Below, piece by piece: positions 18,701-26,100 of a stretch of DNA of 64,000 bases. The first letter of the stretch is position 1. Every line of letters starts with the position of its first letter. Origin of the DNA: an uncultured Bacteroidales bacterium (GTDB lineage Bacteria; Bacteroidota; Bacteroidia; Bacteroidales; Paludibacteraceae); contig ONHW01000006.1 of assembly GCA_900317745.1 (NCBI GenBank), positions 1 through 64,000 on the forward strand, written 5' to 3'. Both the position numbers and the translations under genes were made by a program. The notes below the pieces were generated by a model that did not search any database, had not been told where the DNA came from, and was given only the letters and a program-made list of their open reading frames with translations.

Positions 18701-19597
18701 GACTATGTGGATACCGTACCGTCGTTCATCACAGGTTGTGACAGTATCACTACTTTGCATCTGATCATGACTGATAGTATTATCCTTGATCCGCAAGAGC
18801 CGGTACGTGTTGATACCTTCGGCTATTGCCCGGGTGACACGATGAATTTCATCTACAACCTGCTGAAGGGTCATCCGACCAAGTACATACTGATCTTTGA
18901 CACCGTGGCTCCTCGTGTGCCGGATTACTCGCGCGACTTTATGTCCGTGCTGGATACGACGTACCTTGAGAATCATGGTCAGGACAGTCTGTTCACGGTT
19001 GTTATACCAGAGTTCTGCCCGGCGGGTGTATATTGCGCTCACCTGCAGTTGTTCGACGACTTCTCCAGCAGTGAGGTTTATGACTTCTGCATCCGCGTCA
19101 ACCTGAAGGGTGCTATCGTATCGATGTGGACGGATGTTATAGCGATCAACAACTTCAAGCAGGAATACTTCGGCTACCAGTGGTACAAAGACGACCAACT
19201 GTTGCCGGGCGCTACGAAGCAGTATTACTCCGACGGCGAAGACCTGAACGGCTGGTATCGCGCCAAAGTTCAGTTGGCAGACAGTTCGTGGGTATTCACT
19301 TGCGAGGAGTTCTTCGACCTGCGTACGGATTCGCTTGAACTGATTGCTTATCCGACACCGGCTCCAGTAGGTCAGCCTGTGACGATTAAGGCAATGGGTA
19401 TTCTGCTTGAGAAACTGGTAGGTTCACGTTTGACGATTACGAACGTTCAGGGCGTAACGATCAAGGAGTTCACACTTGAGCAGAACCAACGCAGCGTAGA
19501 TGTCGAACTCTCAGCCGGATTGTACATCGCTACACTCGTAACCGGCGATGCAGACGACAGAGCAAGAACTGCCAATGTGAAGTTCACCGTATTCTAA
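3788..19597 (+). CDS. Giant repetitive surface protein (5269 aa), probable type IX secretion cargo/adhesin
   Basis: Predicted extracellular, multi-repeat protein. Residues 1 to about 40 are a signal peptide ending AYAQ. Residues about 45-530 resemble the N-terminal IgGFc-binding domain family (GRDFWVTFMQN start, SKYVNSQALNSYDMSPVFP, VLMNMNAFPTGVYE). From about 800 to 2830 come roughly 22 Ig-like repeats of about 92 aa, most with two cysteines and ending FTI-x-P. From about 2833 to 4997 come 41 repeats of about 53 aa with a first Cys in an xACDSYTW-like strand and a second in GCDSVVTLHLTI. The last 80 residues (AYPTPAPVGQPVTIKA, then NVQG, then LSAGLYIA) look like a type IX secretion sorting domain. 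It has its own promoter and terminator. Ligand and function are unknown; adhesion is inferred from architecture. No frameshift was seen over 15.8 kb. Confidence 0.85.
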   Translation: MNRLQSLRMKVKGVLTVLPVVLLIGLGVVGTLAPQQAYAQSSVHASSTVNDSVPSTGRDFWVTFMQNADAETADNVKLKLEVIAIPTASGTISLTCGDGTPLVTGGSLSAGTPYVYEIPADKRDKVYNTSSATKTSKGLHVETTGTDIALYVRSKYVNSQALNSYDMSPVFPIKTLGADYVIQSYWEDQTNTVMAVVATENDTKITIKPSCKTLNSDNTTWSAAGTTRMETLNKGQVYLLKGESFAEDEPYTNIAGTTVGASKPVAVFNGGVIAFIPDGTGLSGDHIFEQALPVHAWGKRFVLMNMNAFPTGVYEKSSSPTEFIITAIYPDTKVYVDGEYLLTLQPGESTPTYDESTTISVAWNGTPKMVQTSEPVSISGFMVNAQHNTYRNTPSAPKGIGIGEPSMVLIPDVTKGVSEMSYYCKDVNTGATTEHLNTHYANVIVKKSGVAGMRLHNGTEVVNISGNFTTLSQPFTGLSDEYAYARIQLTDDALNKLYNENDIPFVATMYSVLPGQAMSEAAVATMNIVPSAPKMFVDDNEVVHGTTFDYCNKHPGVHFTAIVDYPHTGVKWELGEGAESTDYEASHMYGATVGESDKKHDVYLYVFHETPITHVKDTDTVHVTLNVHPVYYDTLKTKVAANKLEYIWNKSSNPAFGLAGKGELSVGPVTMGKNAPNANNKWTSANDSKVIFDSLVYATRHDCDSIFYLQLQVVPDILMPAENRTICQQEALAWAGHAAGAGHRMSRKNLTTNVTIYNVNGSGADMFKTDEYGTFEIRDTLVSKVFPYPDSIHVMNLTVYVKPTMGLTAPDAICQTDDDNLEVAYTTTDANRFTYSLKNSSNVEVKSGTINSPGATGTLTITGMGTLPYGAYKLYATAYSEHDCNSVEASVDVTINVKPTLALGDIDPQCYPAAAFEVSYDHTNATKVFYRVLQGETVKKAWTEETVVAAKKFTISTEGWNAATYTVQAYSQSADGCQSVQKEKTFTIIVQPTVTSVTVANACDAETATELAFTTAHAATYNYYIVGQTALKVTPVATTDGAHTADLDISMLSAGDYTLKIVANSATCKSDTVAVNFTIYPMPTATITSLPADLNACAPGTSNKTVNYTTTNASQIKWQLTTPHGVKNYDYAAVGSSLTVLQDSLVCPGTYKVKITGVKSAAPMNCEVLNPAGGEVTFTMYNPAAITLNDIAAVCAGNAVTSTYTAEYTDSYTYEVRGKAGSVLKGSGSSTTIDGTIDLSKTDTLPAGTYVLSVTATNTNNCGSSSASKEFVINPAPKMYTSTAPNFCKGTKESLDITFGGTNVDTVAYEFRTLFTNVVIDKGKVLGTAGKLTIQHTDTLSARSYAVVMTPISRHGCVGNIISPNFTVYAESKINTLEPKVVCFGDEEVITTFTATNAATYNFQLLNKNGAVVAVSPTIAAGQITIPLSTSMTAALSPYTMRLQAVSEHGCESDWKEATLTINPKPSKVTNLKIPTEPCKGEKAMIFTYNKKPSEATSEYWALDDETVTGTTLSDGDYCYRNVDVSALSVGTHKLRVWVENVTTNCESDPVEIEFTIHPLPEITLLKDTACCAGDATVMVRYESTNANSYTYTLTPGTGSGSGSMGANGYIEVNTAGLAAGTYTLTVTAQSEHGCTIATPKTATITINTVPSIKLSTVDDFCEGTGSVTINYTALTAATAFDYIVKSGTTTIDSGEKTGMAANGTFTINPSSWEPGDYTIELIAKANGCGSQGDDQMKFFTINPLPTISADETAVTLCEKNDDAVFTFTTKHADTYSYWLSGSGAPTFAASDQAVPAGGVVTITWPKDVQKDGNFTLNVTAKNACATTTAATTTLKVNNKPEIISFSIDSRCLTSDNTVGYDFVYEVSADAARYDLHVWSADFKSSHGGDGNFGLPTSGTGTIHKSYYLWGSPLMAGDYKAVLKVRNDAHCESDSVVASFSVYPKPTLPTVVVPDVCQGKSTTEKIVFTHTYGSTYEYWIKGTDKHGTGSVTDATSGELHANIIDVPAGEHTLRLIVKSENGCASDTVERNFTIHPWPTWKWISTESSISAPYPMGNVSLKFKNTNGTVASGNWNVVTEATVNGGSFGPDKYVISGTIPTDSLKAVTGQDDGAFTIDFTGVTPGRYLISASVATVDGCGYTIPGLWITIYNPTSITINHIDSICKGETPVTITINTTYADTYSYAVKDGNGNTVTTGSGTTTNSNATSVAKSFDLTTDTWEAGTYSITVSATNSVTHATCDGNATFTINPIPELTFTTPAAICENEVNSVNVAFTNSNAKTIKYHVDKLLPTPTADIIAEQQISANGTIALTGTNTWADGTYRIFATPTSQHGCVGEEKFVDLVVNNQPEAAITAMPADVCFSDAYLNVTYTASTDARAYAFRILNAATDQPVSGYAGNGTIQAPYGGGSFAVDVHSLSVGTYKMELKTQTEPGCWSEVSLQPFTVRAKPGATIGKMESVCEGTATATAEYTTTNATTYYYTVKGTSIEGTGTTTGSGTISVDVSTLVAANSPYTLQLVSKSTYCESDTAEKAFAIWPIPVVTITSINDVCFGDATTTVTYSPDANVSSCTYTLKQGTTILLADQPVTLNPARTFTINTSALAAETYTVELTPRSSHTCTGAMVSSTFKVNPLPTLGDITLDAAAVCEGTAAMGATFAHTGATSYAWELRQQGSTTVLRSGNATGLVDATSAISIDLLAPSALEAGKTYDLKVVVKNDATDCEQTKTALFVIRKNPVVTLSPEGTHICQPVTEFKFSYTNEDNRATVFHYQVLKGTDVIVPMADKMDIGASGNWTLPFGAELLQGEYKIHVTPANANCTGEEKILTFHVDTVMPSVTNATICYGETFDWVVIGCDGITPDTLMRGLTATTHQLDTLFCVGECVKVYELNLTAYPENLISEEQYTLCAGETYAWHGQSISKAGTYEAFEPGGANGCDKVYRIVVDQIVPEQKSASQTVCYGEPVIFNGKTYTNLRVGPQTLLDTIKSVGDCDSVYLKLNLTVGQRYYDSIVVTECNKYVWAVNGNTYNHSGIYREEMATVDGCDSVCVLNLTINPSYEFNETYDILNTQLPFTVHEFTYTAAGTYDREFVSVAGCDSIYHITLNVHELQLPKDTTTAAICAGATYTWQGNNYTAGGWYSVTENDGVNDVAIHVLHLNVNPTYSDTTYVHSCGTYNWRGTDYSASGIYPVLLPSSCGCDSTVVLKLTVGAPTASTVNVTACQYEPTTVGNRTFVAMANTSFTETLTNAAGCDSVVTYNVTVTPRIYTSPEDMYSFCEGESYTWHGHSYDKPGTYYDSVADANGCTTIIHTLILTQKQAYHFEEDVEVSELALPYAWVGHKADTLLRTNGDYYDRWTSQVTGCDSIYHIHFHVNWVMRDTVQKQGCESVTWSVNGHSYTYTESGLYSDTLFTDAPANTQYDVIHFCDVTVHPAYHVVDPDVTVCQNELPYIWRGQTYSDLTVGDNVRSINPKTVNGCDSTFTITIHVVKSFRDEQTYAACPSELPYLWHGQLLTVAGDYTDAHSSITGCDSTYVLHFSVKAVTEPDAENQIHCQGEQIQWHGLDFVANEPGEYAYYDWYVPNPECPDYQTYHLLNLTVGEVYDVDSALTEHVCQGQTFLWFNADRAVTQDNAHKLDDHTYVETFHYEEQTVLGCDSLSANLTLYMHLPYEKTLEDTTVCNSYDWDGLNITTTGDYDKVYPLHGLTCADSVLHRHFTVLYSETETITEDVCDSYYWDKTQQDYTESGTYVHSVPQMGGLCDKVYTLNLTVRKSVRDTVTINNWCHEFTWAATGTTYHTSTIDSVVYPGAAASTGCDSIAYLRLTLVTDTVFHLPAVTACETYTWTDGDGMTYTGSTTARYATTSVVTGCDSIVYLPITINHPVAVTHNLEGCRTLTWNDETFTASKTGYVQVFDCDSVVTLNVTIHQPDTIHHVLRACESLTWNNETYTYSQQAQQDFLCDSVVMLDITIDHNKVEDEYVTAWDSYTWEGDTYTTEGYNEYTKTLTSACGCDSVVTLHLTLNSSQSGEETQLACESFDWAWSGLTYTLSGDYEVKKRIDEGLPTERDSTRTLHLGIGHKKFKAETVTDVCDAYVWHGTEYLTSGTYTYEYTDTCDGNVDTLHLTLYHKSVPVELYDTACDVLTINGKSYFSNIDFTETLQTVHGCDSVVNYHLVIRHRQTKNISAQACGSYAWEGTTYTESGVYNKVLTGTNGCDSVVTLTLSIFPSYNHEFAAVGCGGHYVWDNRIYDAEGDYVWNYTSVSGCDSTVTMHLTMPAAVSSTLDTTVCDYIDWNGVHYTETGSYEAVFTSAVTGCDSIAKLHLNIAEHPAGEETVVEYTQAYVWGGQVYYQSGDYTRHIALDDGRCDSIATLHLTITDPLPLSYEFSATACDAYTWDSETFYESGVYVRNFPTLDDRDSIVKLTLTIHHDTTVYVSDKHCIPYTWNDQTITESGVYTQVLERASGCDSVVTMTFISCERFETSFTAEARDVYTWEGNTYTESGEYTRLFQSRQGCDSLVTMYLTIVKTVYATDNAEACTQYAWADSLFTQSTVHTHIFPAATGGDSVVTMTLIIHEPVRTELFDTVREPDCSNPAYTYPLPWAGGESVQRAGIYTTTLASAIGCDSIVTLHLSWCDVDPCVAETSYQTLTACDSVQYEGLWYKTTGSYPLHYTTDAGCDSVHVLRVEIQPVARALIDTTACDSMYWAVTDKWYYQSGYDYDTLVGGAANGCDSITVMHVVIGHAGEGTLDITSCDALTLNGETFKESGTYIQHLTTVTGCDSTLTINLTLSPAKDSTISGVACDDTVWNNVSYTASGSYPQVLQTAEGCDSVVTLNLIIYGSKDINYIDTIHCDSIVWGPDREGNDTVIYDDGIYTRTFLTAVGCDSTVTMDLRLLRHDLVIAPDTQACDSFVWNEKVYFESGTYNDTLVSSRTGCDSITTMFIQIDPTIYVEIEDSVPPPFYLWPTENDTIWESGDYVDTVPSFITGCDSITTLHLIMTDSIILDPQEPVRVDTFGYCPGDTMNFIYNLLKGHPTKYILIFDTVAPRVPDYSRDFMSVLDTTYLENHGQDSLFTVVIPEFCPAGVYCAHLQLFDDFSSSEVYDFCIRVNLKGAIVSMWTDVIAINNFKQEYFGYQWYKDDQLLPGATKQYYSDGEDLNGWYRAKVQLADSSWVFTCEEFFDLRTDSLELIAYPTPAPVGQPVTIKAMGILLEKLVGSRLTITNVQGVTIKEFTLEQNQRSVDVELSAGLYIATLVTGDADDRARTANVKFTVF
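6190..12285 (+). repeat. Block of about 22 Ig-like protein repeats in giant gene 1
   Basis: Each unit is about 92 codons, with a Cys near the start (for example DAICQTD, DPQCYPA, AAVCAGN), a TYxY-like strand, a xxGTYxLxVxA strand, a second Cys (EHDCNS, ADGCQS, NNCGS) and a closing FTINPxP. Sequence identity between units is low, indicating an old expansion. One unit (from about 9900) lacks the first Cys. Confidence 0.75.
12286..18780 (+). repeat. Block of 41 two-cysteine repeats of about 53 aa in giant gene 1
   Basis: Consensus strands are T-x-CDSYTWNGETY, ESGTYTxTL and GCDSVVTLHLTI. First-position Cys is missing in repeats 5, 10, 22, 29, 32 and 41. Second-position Cys is missing in repeats 6, 11, 23, 30 and 33. 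Thus each internal loss of Cys1 is followed by loss of Cys2 in the next repeat. Repeats 7 and 22 have an extra Cys just before GCDS; repeats 31 and 34 also have extra Cys. Unit edges were set by eye. Confidence 0.8.
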
Positions 19598-19607
19598 CAG
19601 AATAACA

Positions 19608-19676
19608 GATTTCTAAGGTCACCTTAGAAGCCGTAAGTCAAGGAGCACCGAAACAGCACGTTTCGGTGCTCTTGTT
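19608..19676 (+). terminator. Intrinsic terminator after giant gene 1, within a duplicated element
   Basis: A perfect 12-bp stem, GAGCACCGAAAC (19643-19654) and GTTTCGGTGCTC (19660-19671), with a 5-base loop, is followed by TTGTT. The stem lies in a segment of about 70 bp that starts GATTTCTAAGGTC and recurs in decayed form at 19957-20026. Confidence 0.8.
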
Positions 19677-19741
19677 ATGAACGGGGAACTACTGTGACGA
19701 GTAAAGCCAATGAGTCAGACGAAAATAAATCAAGATTTAGG

Positions 19742-19804
19742 CTTCACGGGATACTATTATTTGAACTTCACAGGATACTATTTGAACTTCACGGGATAAT
19801 ATAC
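19742..19804. repeat. Three imperfect direct repeats of 21-24 bp
   Basis: CTTCACGGGATACTATTA, CTTCACAGGATACTATTT and CTTCACGGGATAATATAC begin at 19742, 19766 and 19787. They lie in the 541-bp spacer between the giant genes. No gene or RNA was recognised there. Confidence 0.6.
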
Positions 19805-19830
19805 TATGTATATTATAGATACAAGTAGGA

Positions 19831-19920
19831 TGCGATAAAGGGTCGATAAGCCATCGAAAATGGACCGATGCAGTAACAGTAATAGCGAGATATTGCGAGA
19901 TATTGCGAGAAATGGCGGGG
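19831..19920. repeat. 11-bp then 10-bp period array in the spacer between the giant genes
   Basis: CGATA/CGATA/CGAAA/CGATG begin at 19833, 19844, 19855 and 19866 (period 11). GCGAGATATT-type units then place CGAG or CGGG at 19886, 19896, 19906 and 19916 (period 10). Confidence 0.6.
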
Positions 19921-19956
19921 TGGCGAGTGCAAAGTAAAGATTGCAGTAATATGACT

Positions 19957-20026
19957 GATTTTTAAGGTCAATCTTAAAATCCGTATATCATGGAGCGCTG
20001 AAATAGCACATTTCTATGCTGTTGTC
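19957..20026 (+). repeat. Decayed second copy of the terminator element
   Basis: Aligned with 19608-19676, the order GATTTTTAAGGTC, CTTAAAATCCGTA, TCATGGAGC, TGAAATAGCACATTTC, TGCT is kept with many point changes. The hairpin is broken by several mismatches, so termination here is doubtful. It lies just upstream of the promoter of giant gene 2. Confidence 0.55.
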
Positions 20027-20059
20027 TTAAAAATCGTACTACTTTTCACAATAGGCGCT

Positions 20060-20091
20060 ATTGTATATATGAAATAAAAGTCGTACCTTTG
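20060..20091 (+). promoter_or_regulatory. Bacteroidota-type promoter for giant gene 2
   Basis: ATTG at 20060-20063, a 20-base spacer, and TACCTTTG at 20084-20091 fit the TTTG/TAnnTTTG form. The leader to the ATG at 20139 would be about 40 bases. Confidence 0.7.
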
Positions 20092-20138
20092 CAGCGTAAT
20101 TTGAATAACTACGCATACATATCAACAAAACAATACAA

Positions 20139-23100
20139 ATGAAACAATTTTTTACACGATTTTTAACGATGGCAGTACTCGTGATGAGTACGCTTTCTTT
20201 GAATGCCCAGCAGTTACCGGATCCCGGGTTTGAGGACTGGTCGGGTGCAAAGTTCGATGGCAATATTCAGCCTAAGTCATGGCACGCGTCGAACGTATCT
20301 CAAGTTGGTCAGTCATATAATTTCATTACCCGAGAAACCGGTCGAAGCGGATATGCTGCCAAAGTGGCTAACACTTTTTGCGGTTTGGGTAGTATTGGTC
20401 AAACATCGCCCGGATACTTGACATTGGGCTCGCCTTGGCAATACCTGCCAAGCATTACTCAACTTAGTAGTGCTACAGGTGGTACGGATGGAGGTATCAG
20501 TTTTACATACCGCCCCGACTCCATGTATGTGTGGGTTAAGCGTACAGGTTCAAAGGTAGGCTCTGAGCACTATAGTGTATTGTTCTATTCTTGGTCTGGT
20601 ACATCCAAGGGCACCAGTTACAAGGCAAACACGGCTAACTCGTGTACATCCACCTCGCACACGGATGAGGAGTCCGATATTCGTCAAGCCATGGATGCCA
20701 ATACCTGTGGTACGCCCACCAAGGCTAACCAGGTAGCAGAAGGATTCTTCTTTGAGAAGAAGGAACATAGCTCGTGGACACAAATCAAGCTGCCTATCTA
20801 TTACTTCAATGACGATGCTCCTACTAAGTGCAACGTTATCTTCTCATCTTCCGGCTATCCTAACTTTCGTAACAGTGATAATATTAATGATGGCAACGCA
20901 ATCTACGTAGATGATGTTGAACTGATTTATTCTTCGAAGATTCAGCAGTTGTATATCGGTGGTAAGGTGTGGAATGGTTTCGACCCTAACTCCTCTGAAG
21001 AGCAGACCTATTCAGTAGGTCACACAACCGAGGTTCCTGAGATTTATGCCGTACGTGGTGCCGGTACGCTGACGAATATAGCCGGCACAAAAGTATCTTG
21101 CCCGGGACGTAAGCTGTCAGGCAGCGAAATCACCATCAACTATGGTAAGGTGGATGGCGCTCCTACGGTTATTACCGTTAAGTCCGGTGACGGCAAGTCA
21201 ACCACAACCTACAAGATTAAGATGGTGCAGGCTGCTTCTGAGAATGCTACGCTGGCATCCATCCTTGTGAATGGTGAGGCTATCAGCGGTTTCAATCCGC
21301 AGTTGGGTCAGTACGATGTATCTCTGCCTTATGGCACAACGGCTGCACCGGTAGTAAGCGTTGTGCAGGCTGAGGATAAGCAGACGGTTGCTATCACGCA
21401 GGCCACATCGCCTACGGGCAAAGCTACCATCGTTGTCACAGCAGCCGATGGCAAGACCAAGAAAACCTATACCCTGAACTTTTCCATAGCTCAGTTGGCA
21501 GATAATACCCTCGCCGGCATCAAGGTGAACGGCGAAGAGATTGCCGACTTCACCCCCTCGCTTACATCGTACCGCGTCGAACTGCCTTTGGGCACAACCA
21601 CAATGCCGAAGGTCGAGGCTGTGTCGAAGTACCCCGCGGGAGCGCAGACAATCACGTACGAGGCGCCCGATAAGATCGATGGCGGTACGTACAAGATTAG
21701 TGTTACTACCCCCGGAAATGCTATTGCCAAAGTATATCGTTTGACCTTTGCCATCACGGCATCTACCAATAGCAAACTCAAAGATTTGCAGATGGAGGGT
21801 CAAGACCTTGGCTTCAGCCCGAACAAGACAACCTATTATGTTACCTTGCCGATGGGTACAACCGTATTACCCAAGATTACCTATGTCAAGGGGGATGCCT
21901 ACCAAACGGTGGAGGTCACCGAGGGTGGGGTGGATGGTACGACCACCATCCTCGTTACGGCTGCCAGCGGCGCGCAGACTACGTACAGGATCATCTGCTC
22001 GACCGAGAAGTCCGAAGCTTCGCACCTGAATATGATTTATGTAGGCGGCGTGGCATTGGAGGACTTCAATCCGAACACCACAACGTATACCTATCAGCTT
22101 ACCCCCGGCACAACCGAACTGCCGGAGATAACGTGGGAGAAAGGTGATGAGTACGAGACTGTCACCATCAACTATGGCGGACTGAATGGTACAACGCGTA
22201 TCACTGTTGTTGCCGGCAATGGCAATACTACCATCTACAAGATTACCTTCTCGCTCGAGCTGGCTGCCGATGTTACACTGGATGCCATCTATGTGGACGG
22301 CAAACTGGTAGAGGGCTTCAGCAAGGATGTATATACCTATCAGATTGTCCTGCCTAAGGGTACGGACGAACTGCCTGCCGTCACGTGGGATAAGCACGAC
22401 GAGACACAGACCGTTACGCCGCGGTATGGCGGTGTCAATGGTGATACGAAGATTACCGTACGTGCGCAGTCAGGGGCTACGGCAGTCTATACGCTGCAGT
22501 TCCGCGTGTATAAGGAGTCGGTCAATCACCTGAACATGATTTATCTGGATGGCGAACTTTTGTCGGGCTTTGACAAGGATACACTCAACTATATCGACTC
22601 GCTGCCGGTCGGCGTGAGCAAGATTCCTGCTATCACATGGGATTTAGGCGCTGCCAGTGCTACCGCACGACTCGTCAATCAGGGCAACCAGCGTATGATA
22701 CGTGTTACGGCTGAGGACGGCTCGGTGCGCGAATATGTGATTCTGTTCATCATCAGCAAGTCGGAGTCCGCATTCCCGAAGATGATCTATGTCGATGGTC
22801 AGCCCTTGCCGGGCTTTGACCCTAAGGAGTTGGAATATACCTACATGTTTGAGGGCGACAAGGCGCCGGAGATCACAGTGGAGAAAGATGGCAACCAGCA
22901 GGTTACTATCCTTACCCCCGTGCGCGATGGTGTAACTACCATTATCGTTAGCCCCGAAGGTGGCGGTGAGGGTAATACATACATCATCAATCTTATGCTC
23001 AAGCCGAAGGCTGCCGTGCAACTCAATGCTATCTTGCTGGATGGCAAGCTGCTGGAGGGCTACCAACCTGATCAGTTGGATTATGCGGTTGATTATTCCG

Positions 23101-26100
23101 GCGCAATGCCCGTGGCGTCTTATCTTGCCGAAGATGATCAAACGGTGAATATCCTCACCGAGGGTGAGACTGTCCGTTTCGTCGTCTCTGCTGATGGCGA
23201 GCAAGCCATCTATACCGTTCGCTTCAACCGCATCTTGTCATCCGACACCCGCTTGGCTGCCATCCTGTTGAATGGTGAGGCGATGGCTAACTTCGCCCCC
23301 GCTGTATATGCTTATCCTATCACGCTGCCTGCCGGCAGCCAAGTGCCCGAGATCGGTTACACCTTGGGCAACGAGGCACAGGTGGTTACACTCGGTCAGA
23401 CCGGTGACAAAACATTTGCTATCACCGTCTATGCCGAGAATGGCGACTCGACTGCCGTCTATACGCTGGATTTCACCATCGAGCCTTTCACCTCTACCGA
23501 GTTGCAAGCGCTTTCGATTGATGGCGAACCTGTAGCCCTAGAGGAAGGTGTATATACCTATAATAGGAATATTGATGCCGGAGCCGAACTGCCGGCATTG
23601 GATGTAACACCTGCTGGCGGACAAACCATCCTCACGGTGAATACCTCCGATACCCAGCAGCAGATCATCGTCAAGTCCGAGGATGGCAACACCGCAACAT
23701 ATACCATCAATTATACACCCGTATATTCGTCAGAGGCCAAACTTGACTCAATCATTCTGGATGGCACTCCGTTGGAGGGCTTCGCCCCGAATACGTATAA
23801 CTATACGCACACGTTGGCATGGCGTAGCACGGTAGTGCCTGTAATTCGTCCGGTAGGTGCTACACCTCATCAGACGATTGAGATTCATTACGGCGCTGTC
23901 AATAGTCAGACGCATATTCATGTTATAGCAGCAGATAAGGTATCGACTGCTGACTATTACATCGATTTCCCTGTTCAGAAGTCAAGCAATGTGGCATTGC
24001 AGTTGGTAGTGTTTGAGGATGCGGATTTTGACTTCGACCCGGAGACAACCGACTACATCGTCAATCTGCCCTACCAGACCAAGGCTGTACCTACCATCTT
24101 CTATACGGCAGCCGAGCCCGAGCAGAGCATCAGGTACATCAGCGCCCCAATCAGCGGTACTACGCAACTGATTGTTACGGCTGAGAATGGCGACCAACGC
24201 ACCTACAACTTCAACTTCAACGTGCCTGCATCCGACAAACCGAATGTGCTTGCTGCCCTGTATATCACTACCAACAAGCAGGCGGATACCAAGCGTGAGG
24301 TGGCAGAGGACGAGACCGACATCACTATAAACCTGCCATACGGAACGACTGAGTTCAACATCGGTTATGACAAGAGCTATGACGAGCAGGCAGTGATTGT
24401 TCAGCCCGGTGGTATATTCGCACCGACTATCATCACCGTGAAGGCTAACCGCGGTGATGAGGAAGATAAGGTATATACCATCACCCCGAATATCGAAACA
24501 CAGAATCCTGCAGTGCTATCAAGTATCACAGTCAACGGTTCGGCACTTACCGGCTTTGACAAGAACCGCTTCTCGTATGTCATCAACGTGGCAGCTCAGC
24601 CGACTGTTGTTGCCAAGGATGGTGATGGTGAGATCGTTATCCCTACAGAACATAGCAGCAAGCACTGGCAAGCATCTGTTACCAAAGACGGCTATACCAA
24701 TACCTATGATATTTGGTATTACTATAATGCTGATGTTATTCCAAATCACGATTTTACTGAATGGACTAGCAATAGCAAGCCTACAGGTTGGCACGTTCTG
24801 GCAGATTTTGCTTCATCATACACCTATACGTTCTTCACATTTACTCCTGGCGAAGAAGTAAGCAAGAATGGTACAAGTGTGGCATATTTGCATACGCAAT
24901 ATAACGCAGCTCCATTGGCTGGTTACATCCCGGGTTATGTAACACTGGGTAATATTACCTACAATTATGGTCGTTGGGGAAGTAGTGCATTTGGTGTTAC
25001 CGGTGGTATTACTTTCCGCAATACACCGGATGTGTTATCGGTTAATTATCGAAATGCAAAAGTTAATAATAATAGCCGAATATTGTATACTTTAACAGGT
25101 TCGGGAGGTACTAAAACTATTACGCACACTGACTCTAAAACCTCCAGTAGTTTTGCAACGACAAATATAAGTCTTTCTGATGCGAATGAGACCGTAGGTA
25201 TTCCTACAATGATGAATATCGTGCTTAATTCATTTGATTCGGAGAGTGGTAAGAACGGTACTGTCGGAGGTGAAGCTGAGATGTATGTAGATTGGGTGAA
25301 GTTTGTTTACAACAGCACCCTCTCCAAAGTGAAGGTCAATGGTGCAGATGCTACTTTGTCAAACAAGACCTTCTCCTACACCTTGCCGTCATCCGAGACG
25401 ATTGGCGTACCGCAACTGTCGTTTGTCGGTCAAGTTAGCGACCAGGCGCAGAAGGTTGTATGGGACACCACTGACCCGAAAGCACTTACGCGTACCGCTA
25501 CCGTAACGAACTATGCCGAGGATGGTACATTCACCTCGTATCAGGTTGTTGTAAAGCGTCCTGCTTCTACGATCGCCACTTTGTCAGACCTGAAGGTGAA
25601 CGGCGTGACCGTTACCGGCTGGAGTGCAGATGTCACCGATTACGAGATCCCTGTAGGCTTTGGCCAGAAGCGTCTGTATGACGTACAGGCTATCCAGGGC
25701 AGTAACCTGCAGACGATTGCCGTCAGCCAGACCGACGAGACGGTTACTATCATCGTAACGCCTGAGAGCGGCGAAGCGAAAACCTACACCGTTACCTTTG
25801 TTGAGCAGAAGTCCAACGATGTAACCCTGGCAGGCATAGCTGCTGCAGGTGTGGAGTACGACCCCGCTATCAAGACCTATGCGCTTACGCAGGCTGAAAT
25901 GCCTAATATTAAGTTTGTCAAGAAGTCGGACGGACAGACTGTCACTCTCGACAACGGCGTGCTGTATATCGTGGCGGAGGATGGCGTAACCAAAGATACT
26001 ATCACCATCACCAATACACCTCCTGCGGTACCAACCAGTGGCAAGCTCTTCGACCTTGCTTTGGATGATTATACAATCGAGGACTTTGATGCCTCTACCT

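Noticed and set aside
19742-19920. Spacer repeats considered as a CRISPR array
   Set aside because: Repeat units are 10-24 bp, imperfect and without spacers of constant length, and there are no cas genes.
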